This document shows positions 33,841 to 40,329 of a DNA stretch of 40,329 bases, piece after piece; position 1 is the stretch's first letter; each line of letters starts with the position of its first letter. The position numbers and the translations under genes are program-made. Location: assembly GCA_963749535.1 (NCBI GenBank), contig CAVVNF010000002.1:1-40329 (forward strand). The letters run 5' to 3'. This stretch comes from Chersky-299 sp963749535. Its GTDB lineage: Bacteria > Actinomycetota > Thermoleophilia > RBG-16-64-13. The notes below the pieces were generated by a model that was not told the DNA's origin, did not search any database, and worked only from the letters and a program-made list of their open reading frames with translations.

Positions 33841-34419
33841 TCAGCCACTCACCTCGAACCGCCGGCCGTGGGCGAAGGCTTTGGCCAGCTGTTCGCCCAT
33901 GCCGTAGTAGGCACTCTCGCCCGGCGCGTACATTACGGGCGCTATCCGCTCCACCGAAGGATTGCCTCGATCGTCCAGGCACTGGTCGTCCACCTTCACA
34001 TCGAGGATCTCCCCCACGAAGTGGACGTGAAGCCCCAACTCGCTCACGAGCAGAACCTTGCATTCGAGCACCAGAGGGAACTCCTGTACGTAGGGGGCAT
34101 CCACTAGGTCCGAGCGGACGGGCGTGAGACCGGTGGCCGCGAACTTGTCCACGTCGCGCCCGGAAGCAATGCCGAAGTAGTCCGCCTCCGCCAGCCGGTC
34201 TCGCGAAGGAAGGCTGACCGTGAAGGCCTTGCGCTCCACCAGATTGCCGTAGGTGTAGGTGGCCTTGCGCACAGAGATGGCGATGCACGGCGGTTTCGAG
34301 CAGCAGATTCCGCCCCAGGCGGCCGTCATCACGTTGGGTCTTCCGCCCGCGTCGTAGGTGCCTACGACGAGCACAGGCGTCGGGTAGACAATGGTCTTTG
34401 CTCCGAGTGAAGTCTTCAT
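33841..34419 (-). CDS. Flavin reductase-like (FMN-binding split barrel) protein
   Basis: 192 aa from ATG 34419 with GAGGGGCAG upstream. It has the flavin-reductase/DIM6-NTAB pattern: YPTPVLVVGTYDAGGRPNVM, TAAWGGICCSKPPCIAISV, RKAFTVSLPSRDRLAEADYF and FVGEILDVKVDDQCLDD. The family binds FMN and reduces free flavin or a bound substrate with NAD(P)H. The motif GGICCSKPP is a common variant in anaerobes. It follows the nitroreductase gene by 10 bp, so the two are probably cotranscribed and may share a flavin-dependent step, or supply reduced flavin. No partner monooxygenase is in the window. Confidence 0.9.
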   Translation of the reverse strand: MKTSLGAKTIVYPTPVLVVGTYDAGGRPNVMTAAWGGICCSKPPCIAISVRKATYTYGNLVERKAFTVSLPSRDRLAEADYFGIASGRDVDKFAATGLTPVRSDLVDAPYVQEFPLVLECKVLLVSELGLHVHFVGEILDVKVDDQCLDDRGNPSVERIAPVMYAPGESAYYGMGEQLAKAFAHGRRFEVSG

Positions 34420-34429
34420 GACTGCCCCT

Positions 34430-34930
34430 CTACCAGCGGTCGGCGTGGACGCGGCTCGGATCGAAACGGTCGGCGGCAGGCAAAGCCTCGGCGGGATATC
34501 CCACGGAGACGAGCGCCAGCGGGATCACGTGCTGCGGAAGCCCGAGTAGCTGCCGGATGCTCTCAACTCTGTCCTGCGTAGGGTACACGCCCAGCCAGAC
34601 CGCCCCCAAGCCAAGCTCATGTGCGGCCAACAGGATGTTCTCAGTGGCGGCGGCGCAGTCCTGGACCCAATACCCTTCGTATTTCAAGCCGTTCAAGTCC
34701 CCGCATACCGCGATCACCACGGAAGCGCTTGGCGTCATCGCCGCGTACGGATGAACGGTGGGGAACAGATCGAGGGTCGCCTGGTTCCGCACGACCACAA
34801 ACTGCCAGGGCTGCTGGTTTCCGGCGGAGGGCGCGCTCATCGCGGCCTTCAGGAGCTCCGTGACCATTTCGTCTGACACTGCCGTGCCCGTGTACTTGCG
34901 GATGCTGCGACGGCTAAGGATGGTACTCAT
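34430..34930 (-). CDS. Nitroreductase-family FMN protein
   Basis: 166 aa from ATG 34930 with GGGAGG upstream. It shows the typical short nitroreductase: RRSIRKYTGTAVSDEMVTEL, AAMSAPSAGNQQPWQFVVV, DCAAATENILLAAHELGLGA and VWLGVYP, with LALVSVGYPAE near the end. RSIRKY and APSAGNQQPW contact FMN. Such proteins reduce nitro groups, quinones or enones, or act in flavin and iodotyrosine chemistry. It lies between the GSAM-like aminotransferase (107 bp before) and the flavin reductase. The physiological substrate is not evident. Confidence 0.92.
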   Translation of the reverse strand: MSTILSRRSIRKYTGTAVSDEMVTELLKAAMSAPSAGNQQPWQFVVVRNQATLDLFPTVHPYAAMTPSASVVIAVCGDLNGLKYEGYWVQDCAAATENILLAAHELGLGAVWLGVYPTQDRVESIRQLLGLPQHVIPLALVSVGYPAEALPAADRFDPSRVHADRW

Positions 34931-35036
34931 GCGCCCTCCCTGATTCGAATCTGCGGGCTTGAAGAGAAATGCCCCTCAACCGGCGATCCTGAAACGGACG
35001 TCGTCGACCGAGGGGCACCGTATCCGCGAGCAAGCG

Positions 35037-36422
35037 TTAGGCGGTCACCTCTTGGACCATGCCCTCAAACGCGCTCAGATAGCGATCGATGTCCTCGTCG
35101 GTGTGCTGGATGGAGAGAGTCCACTCTTCCTCGCGTCCCGGAGCGATGATCACACCGCGGTTGACGTTGTACAGCCAGGCCAGATAGCACAGCTCGACGT
35201 CCTGGTACTTGATGAAGGACTCGTAGTCGGTGATCTTGTTGGTCGCGAAATTCACGCAGCCTTTGGACGAGATCCCCACCGTGTAGCCGGGGAAGTCGTA
35301 CTTGGCGCAGATGGCGTCGCACTCGGTGATCAGGCGGTCGTTCAGATAGTTCAAATGAGCGTAGGCCTCCGGTGTCATCACCTGCTCGAGGCTCGCACGG
35401 GCTGCCGCCATGGACAGCGGGTTGCCGCTATAGGTGCCCACCTGGTAGACCTTCCCTGAGCCCACGACCTCCATCACCTCTTCGCTCCCGCCGATGGCGC
35501 CCGACGGCAGGCCTCCGGCAAGTGCCTTGGCCAAGGTGAGAAGGTCCGGGACCACGCCCCAGCGCTCGACCGCACCGCCGGCCGCCGTGCAGATCCCTGT
35601 CTTCACTTCGTCGAAGATCAGGACGATCCCGTGTTTTCTGGTGATATCCCGCACCGCTTGCAGGTAGCCCGGCTCGGGGAGCACGACGCCGAGGTTCATC
35701 ATCGCCGGCTCCATGATCAGGCAGGCCGGCTTGCGCCCCTCCTCGATGAGCTTGTGGATGCGAGCTTCCAACATGGTCGCATCGTTGAAGGGCACCGGCA
35801 CAGTCAGGTCCACGACCACTTTCGGGATGCCCCCGCCGTAGGACAGCGATTGATAGTTGTCGCGCGGCCCGATCTTGCCGTAGTCGAGCGCCCCGATGGA
35901 GACCATGACGTAATCATGGTGCCCGTGATACGAACCGAAGATCTTGAGCACCGTGTCGCGGCCGGTGTACGCCCGGGCGATACGGATCGCGTCCATGGTG
36001 GCCTCAGAGCCGGAGTTCACGAAGCGCCATTTGGGAAGCCGAAAGTTCTTGGCGAGCGTCTCCGCGACGATGATCGAGTCCTCGGTGGGGAGAGCGAACT
36101 GGGTGCCCAGCTCGCAACGCTTCTTGATCGCTTCGACGATGGCCGGGTGCGCATGGCCCTGCACCATGCAGCCGAACCCGTTATGGAAGTCGCTGAGCTC
36201 CTTCCCGTCCACGGAGTAGATCTTGGACCCCTTGCCGTGCGAGAAGTAGATGGGATACGGATCGCGCATCTGGTACGTGGACGACACGCCGTTAACCAGT
36301 GACTTGGACGCGCGCAGGAAAAGCTCGTATGACTTCGGAGTCTCCTTTTCCAGCCTCTGTTCCTCGCGGTCGGCCAGTGCGGCTATCCGCTGACGATCTA
36401 TCACTACTGGTGTGGGTGCCAT
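35037..36422 (-). CDS. GSAM-like class III aminotransferase/aminomutase
   Basis: 461 aa from ATG 36422, chosen because GAGGAGTGAG lies just upstream and a 33-residue extension to 36521 looks non-coding. Fold type I PLP pattern: ELSDFHNGFGCMVQGHAHP, RFVNSGSEATMDAIRIARAY, SYHGHHDYVMVS, LIFDEVKTGICTAAGGAVE, and the PLP Lys in TLAKALAGGLPSGAIGG. These are the motifs of glutamate-1-semialdehyde aminomutase and relatives. It is longer than true GSAM (about 430) and lies among catabolic genes, not haem genes, so it probably acts on another amino acid or beta-amino acid. It is downstream of the saccharopine-dehydrogenase-like and APC permease genes. Confidence 0.88.
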   Translation of the reverse strand: MAPTPVVIDRQRIAALADREEQRLEKETPKSYELFLRASKSLVNGVSSTYQMRDPYPIYFSHGKGSKIYSVDGKELSDFHNGFGCMVQGHAHPAIVEAIKKRCELGTQFALPTEDSIIVAETLAKNFRLPKWRFVNSGSEATMDAIRIARAYTGRDTVLKIFGSYHGHHDYVMVSIGALDYGKIGPRDNYQSLSYGGGIPKVVVDLTVPVPFNDATMLEARIHKLIEEGRKPACLIMEPAMMNLGVVLPEPGYLQAVRDITRKHGIVLIFDEVKTGICTAAGGAVERWGVVPDLLTLAKALAGGLPSGAIGGSEEVMEVVGSGKVYQVGTYSGNPLSMAAARASLEQVMTPEAYAHLNYLNDRLITECDAICAKYDFPGYTVGISSKGCVNFATNKITDYESFIKYQDVELCYLAWLYNVNRGVIIAPGREEEWTLSIQHTDEDIDRYLSAFEGMVQEVTA

Positions 36423-36474
36423 GGTCAGCTCACTCCTCTGTGCTTGATCGGTCGGATTCGCGGGGGAAATGGAG

Positions 36475-36902
36475 TCAACGCGTTCGAGATGATCGGGAGC
36501 CCACCCCAGCGACGAAGACATGCGAGGCTTGTGGAGGCCTGCCCTGCCCTGCCAGCCAGTCTACCCGAACTGCTCCAATCTCCACCAGATAGCCGTCCGG
36601 ATCGATGCGGAAGAAGCGACAGCCACCCACGGCGAGAGTATGCGGCTCGCCAGGAACTTGACCCATTGCTCCCGCAGACTGTCGACGGACCGCGAGAGCA
36701 TCGCCGACCTCCAAGACTATGACAACCGGCGGCAGACGAATCACCGGGCACCCGCAGCGATACGCCGGGGGGGTCCTCCGCCGCATGCCCTTGCTCGGCA
36801 GGGACAGGCGCACGCCGTTGCGCGTGAGCGTCGCGTCGGCAGGTCATCGTGGACCTTCTCGACCGCGAATCGTAGTCTCCCCGTGTAGAAAACAAAGAAC
36901 AT
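36475..36902 (-). pseudogene. VOC (glyoxalase-fold) gene broken into at least three frames
   Basis: Pieces of a VOC domain occur in order: MFFVFYTGRLRFAVEKVHDD from ATG 36902, then TLTRNGVRLSLPSKGMRRR and VVIVLEVGDAL in a second frame, SVDSLREQWVKFLASRILSP back in the first, and RFFRIDPDGYLVEIGAV in the second, the family's C-terminal signature. At least three frame changes occur within about 330 bp, one near a run of seven G (plus strand, 36767-36773). A normal VOC protein of about 120 residues can be rebuilt, so this may be a sequencing-damaged gene or a true pseudogene. VOC proteins are dioxygenases, isomerases or resistance proteins; none can be chosen here. Confidence 0.6.
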
Positions 36903-36967
36903 GGGAGAGTAACCGGCGCGACCACCCGAGCGTGACTGCGCCGTTCGTGACGAAGCGACGACATCAG

Positions 36968-36997
36968 GCGGGGCGGACGGTTAGCCGTCCGCCCCGC
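36968..36997 (-). terminator. Hairpin overlapping the stop of the small gene
   Basis: Perfect 13-bp stem GCGGGGCGGACGG / CCGTCCGCCCCGC (36968-36980, 36985-36997) with loop TTAG. On the minus strand the TAA stop of the 95-aa gene is formed in the loop. No T-run follows. Confidence 0.65.
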
Positions 36998-37269
36998 TCC
37001 CCCCGGCGTATTCCTCCTCCAGGATGCGCTCGCTCGCCCCGAGCACCTCGTCTCTCATCTCCTTCTTGGAAAGAGGGCGGCCCCAGACCTCCCATTCTTT
37101 CAGCGAACCGCCTCTCTCCAGCGGCACCGGCCGCAACTCCTCCCAGCGGGTGACACGATACAGGCGCGCCCTCGTGCTGCACCAGCCGCCCTATCGCATG
37201 CTCGGCGTCCTTGAAGGGCGGCTCGTGCGTCCGCATGAGCGGCCGTTCGCGCCCTTTCAACCAGGCCAA
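36981..37269 (-). CDS. Small charged protein of unknown family, one frame break
   Basis: About 95 aa after a one-base correction. A start at TTG 37269 or ATG 37233 gives MRTHEPPFKDAEHAIGRLVQ; the frame then changes at GGG (37170-37176), and with two G it reads HEARLYRVTRWEELRPVP, then SLKEWEVWGRPLSKKEMRDE and LGASERILEEEYAG to TAA at 36981. The second half is plainly coding: charged, with regular codons and no stops. I recognise no domain, signal peptide or membrane segment. It lies 70 bp after the saccharopine-dehydrogenase-like gene on the same strand and may be cotranscribed with it. Function unknown. Confidence 0.55.
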
Positions 37270-37339
37270 ACCGTCACCCCTTCTGGTCGTGGTCCGCCGG
37301 CCACCCGATGGCCGCCGGGCGTATTCGCGGCTGGGCCTT

Positions 37340-38551
37340 TCAGGCTTTCATCTCCTTGAGACCCCACGGGAAATCGTACGCCGCCATCAGGTCCATGAAC
37401 GGATCCGGGATCGAACGCCTCCGGGCCCAGCACTCCGACGCCTTTCCATGCCCCGGTCTCCAGAAGCTCCCAGCCGATCACCGGGCTGACGGCGGTCTGC
37501 CAGACGACAGCCTGCACGCCGTAGTTCTTCATGCAGGTCTCGTTGTCGGCCACCTGGTAGAGGTAGACCTGGCGCGGCTTGCCGTCCTTGACGCCTTTTA
37601 CCCAGGTGCCGGCGCAGGTCTTGCCGAACATCTGGTCTCCCAGGTGAGCCGGGTCGGGCAGGCACGCGGCCACCACGTCGCGCGGCGCCACCTTCACGCC
37701 CTTGACGTCGATCGGGAAGCGGTTGTCGAGACCAAGCATCTTGATGACCTTGAGCACGTTGATGAACTCGTCGCCCAGCCCGTACTTGAAGGTGACGCGC
37801 TTGCAACCTACCCAGCGTGGCACGAGCAGGACTTCCTCGTGCTCCACGTTCACGCACTCGACCGGGCCGATCCCTCGGGAAACTCGAACACCTCCGGTTC
37901 CGAGAACGGTTCGGTGGTGCACCAGCCCTTGTCCTTCTCCCAGATCACCGGCGGGTTGAGGCACTCCTCGATCGTGGTCCAGATGGAGAAGTTGGGCGCG
38001 AACTCGTAGCCCCGCACCTCGAGGTTGGCGCCGTCGCGCACTCCGATCTCGTCGATCTCATCGAACAGGTGTTTCTCCGCGTACTTGGCGAACACGTCCG
38101 CCATGCCGGGCTCCACGCCCATGCCCACGAGGGCCAGCAGCCCTTTCTCCTCCCACTTCTTGGCCCGCTCGAACTGGTAATCGCCGAGCTTGACGCCGCA
38201 GATATGGTAGGGATCCTTGTCGTTCGGGCTCGATAGGGTCATGGCCATGTCCATGTAGTGTGTGCCGGCTTCGAACGCCGCGTCGAAGATGGTCTCGTTG
38301 AACACCGGGTCGACGGCGTTGTGTATCAAATCGACGCCGTGCTTCTTGGCCAGAGCCACGATCATCTCCCGGTCGCCGGCGTCTACGAACTCTGTGGGCA
38401 TCTTCGCCGGCGAGCCCAGCTTCTGATGGACTTCCTTGACCCGATCGAGGTTGTAGTCGCTAAGCACCAGCTTCTCGACCCAGGGCTTGTCCTTGGCGAT
38501 GACGGCGATAGCTTCGCCGACGCCGCCTACACCAACCAGTAAGACCTTCAT
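37340..38551 (-). CDS. Saccharopine dehydrogenase-like NAD(P)-dependent oxidoreductase, two frame breaks
   Basis: About 403 aa after two single-base corrections. ATG 38551 begins MKVLLVGVGGVGEAIAVIAK, the Rossmann fold of the saccharopine dehydrogenase/lysine-6-dehydrogenase family. Further on come VDLIHNAVDPVFNETIFDAA and MGVEPGMADVFAKYAEK. At 37870-37880 the frame changes at GGG; with four G it reads FPEGIGPVECVNVEHEEV. At about 37397-37400 a CCC read as CC gives DPDPFMDLMAAYDFPWGLKE and the stop at 37340. It oxidises or forms secondary amines of amino acids, for example in lysine or related catabolism. It is 88 bp behind the APC permease gene. The substrate amino acid is unknown. Confidence 0.88.
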
Positions 38552-38595
38552 AAGAGCCTCCGTCGTTTGAACAGCAGTCCGCTCGCCGAGAAAAA

Positions 38596-38626
38596 GAGGG
38601 CCGGCCGGACTGACCGGCCGGCCCTC
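38596..38626 (-). terminator. Intrinsic terminator of the APC permease gene
   Basis: Perfect 13-bp stem GAGGGCCGGCCGG / CCGGCCGGCCCTC with a 5-nt loop. On the minus strand it is followed by CTTTTTC, a T-run. It is the clearest intrinsic terminator in the window. The saccharopine-dehydrogenase-like gene just beyond may thus have its own promoter or rely on read-through. Confidence 0.88.
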
Positions 38627-38639
38627 AAGCCGAACGATT

Positions 38640-40255
38640 CTAGACTATCGGGACCTTCACCGGGGCCGGCTCGAGAACCGGCTCTCCTTCTTCGCCGAGC
38701 ACCCACGGGTCGATGTCGGGCATGTTGTTCTTGATCTTCACCCAGTTCTTGATCGGGAAGTAGAGCACGGCGCCGCCGATCATGACGGCACCGGCTGAGC
38801 AGTAGATCGAAGTCCAGCCCACGTCGCTGATCTGGCTGTAGATGGCAAGCAGGATGATAAGAGCCGGCATCAGGGTCACGAAGAAGAGACCTACCCACCC
38901 GCCGGGAATCCTCTTGCGCGGGATCTCGGGCCGCGAGATACGCAGCTTCCAGAGCGCGAAGAACTCGATCAGCAGAGTGACGCAGTTCAGAAACACGTCC
39001 ATGACCACGAGAAACGCGAAAGCGTTCAGCGAGAAGATGCTGAAGATGACCCCGCAGAGGATGATGGCGATCCACGGCGTTCCGAACTTGCGGTGGACTC
39101 GACCAAGAACTTTGGCATCATGCCGTCCTCGGCAAGAGCGAACGGCACCCGCGTGCCTCCGACGCTGTTCCCGATGAACAGCCCGATCATGCTGAGTATC
39201 GCGGCGATGACCATGAAGTCGCCCAAGAACGTGCGCGAAGCCGTTGCCCCAGCCGGTCTTCAGACCGACTGCCTTGGCTATGTCCGGAAAGCCCCAGCCG
39301 TGCGGCGGTGGGGTCGATGTCGGTCCTCCACGATCTGCGCGTCGGTCATGCCGGCGTCATTGAGGTCCTGGCCGATCCCTTGCTCCGTTCACGGACTCGG
39401 TGATGCCCCAGGCGAGCACTTTGTCGTTGTCGCCGGCGCCGCCGTACAGGCCCGCGACCGTGGGGATGGCGTAGGTGGCGATGGCCGCGATGAGCACGAG
39501 GACCATGGCCAGCGGGTACGTCCGCTTGGGCTTGACGATCTCGTCTCCCGCGGTACGTGGGGAGCTCGAATCCCATGTAGTTCCACATGACCACGAACAG
39601 CCCCACGCTGAAAGCGCCGGTGAGACCGGTGCCCGACGGGAGGAAGTTCGCGTGGAAGGTGCTGCCGTGGACTCCCCAGTTGACGAAGCCGACCACCGAC
39701 ATGAGGATCAGCGGGATGAGCATGACGGCGCCCATCCAGATGCTGGTCATGCCGGCCAGGCGGGACCCCCGGATCTGCAGGTAGGAGATCGCCCAGATCA
39801 GCACCGCGCCGAACAGCCACTGGAGCACCCAGGCGGGAATCCCGCCCGCTCCGTTGTTGAGGCCGGGATGAAGAAGGCGAGATAGGTCGCGGCCGAGCAC
39901 CGGGTAGATCGAGACGTCCACCCAGGAGACCACCCAGTTCATCCAGCCGGTCATGAAGCCGGTCGAAGGGCCCGAAAGCCTGCTTGGTCCAGTGGTAGTA
40001 GCCGCCCTCCACCGGCATCATCGACTGCAGCTCCCTCACCATGAGGATGTTGGGGACGCTGTAGATGAACGGGATGAGCGCGATGAGCAGCAGGGCGAGG
40101 CCGGCCCCGAGGAGCTGAACAGCGACTCGATCCCGAACGAGCCCGCCGCAGACCGTAAAGTAGATGATGCCGAAAAGCGGCAGCAGCGTCAGCGAGCGCT
40201 TGAGCATCTGGCGCTCGACACTGATCTCCTGCCCGGCCGATTGGACGCTCGCCAT
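38640..40255 (-). CDS. APC-superfamily amino acid permease, many frame breaks
   Basis: About 538 aa spread over roughly ten frame changes, from ATG 40255 to TAG 38640. Recognisable pieces in order: SLTLLPLFGIIYFTVCGG, ALIPFIYSVPNILMVRELQS, VEGGYYHWTKQAFGPF (APC signature), TGWMNWVVSWVDVSIYPVL, IPAWVLQWLFGAVLIWAISY, SVGLFVVMWNYMGFELPT, EIVKPKRTYPLAMVLVLIAA, FMVIAAILSMIGLFIGNSVG, PWIAIILCGVIFSIFSLN and a final TM pair. This is a twelve-helix amino acid transporter of the cytoplasmic membrane. Several breaks compensate one another within 40 bp, typical of alternating over- and under-calls in homopolymers. It is probably an intact gene in the organism. It heads the amino-acid catabolic genes of region 7. 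Confidence 0.8.
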
Positions 40256-40329
40256 TGTTCATGGGCCCTCCTCCTCGCGCTGTTCCGTGTCCCCCGTTCC
40301 ACGAGCGCCCTGCGACGCCCGGCTCAACC

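Noticed and set aside
1..40329. CRISPR arrays, tRNA or rRNA genes, insertion sequences or phage attachment sites
   Set aside because: I saw no regular spaced repeats, no cloverleaf-like T-loop/CCA ends, and no transposase or integrase.

Overview
The window is GC-rich, densely coded bacterial DNA with about 28 protein genes. It has no rRNA, tRNA, CRISPR array, transposase or phage gene that I can recognise. The GTG and TTG starts, the Thr-rich linker behind a Tat/lipobox signal, TTGACA/TAnnnT promoters and GC-rich hairpins suggest an Actinomycetota lineage. The Fe-S flavoenzymes, cytoplasmic bis-MGD molybdo/tungsto-enzymes and an ADP-forming acyl-CoA synthetase suggest an anaerobic or microaerobic lifestyle. 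Both statements are inference.

Layout. (1) 7067 down to the left edge, minus strand: M24 pita-bread protein, SDR, EthD-like protein, branched-chain-type substrate-binding lipoprotein, ADP-forming acyl-CoA synthetase and a PfkB kinase cut by the edge, diverging from an IclR regulator (7229-8077). (2) Plus strand: IclR, a 14-TM MFS transporter and a bicupin. (3) 18115 to 10741, minus: Fe-S/FMN/FAD old-yellow-enzyme fusion (OYE-3), SDR, a second OYE fusion (OYE-1) and a bis-MGD oxidoreductase, diverging from a TetR (18633-19268). (4) 24425 to 19356, minus: MoaD-like protein, 869-aa bis-MGD enzyme, 4x[4Fe-4S] subunit, Asp/Glu-racemase-family protein and RidA-family protein, diverging from another TetR (24731-25369). 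(5) A third OYE fusion (OYE-2, 27618-25519), diverging from a second IclR (28008-28839). (6) 32824 to 29065, minus: short PucR-type regulator, class III aminotransferase and methylmalonate-semialdehyde-dehydrogenase-like enzyme, with a divergent metallo-beta-lactamase-fold protein. (7) 40255 to 33841, minus: APC permease, saccharopine-dehydrogenase-like protein, a small unknown protein, a broken VOC gene, a GSAM-like aminotransferase, a nitroreductase and a flavin reductase.

How it fits together. Regions 1-5 look like a reductive catabolic island for an imported carboxylic or cyclic compound: uptake (SBP, MFS), CoA activation, three enoate/dienoyl-CoA-reductase-like flavoenzymes, two SDRs and two bis-MGD enzymes. 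The gene mix recalls bile-acid bai operons (OYE pair, SDR, MFS, CoA ligase), but the substrate is unknown. All four divergent regulator/operon pairs share one promoter plan: TTGACA, 17-18 bp, TAnnnT, then a palindrome or repeat at or just after the predicted start. The two IclR loci share a closely matching double operator. Regions 6-7 look like amino-acid or beta-amino-acid catabolism.

Sequence quality. At least ten genes are interrupted by single-base frame changes. Many lie in short G/C or A runs and one base restores a textbook family sequence. They become dense after about 29 kb. I treat most as base-calling errors, not pseudogenes.
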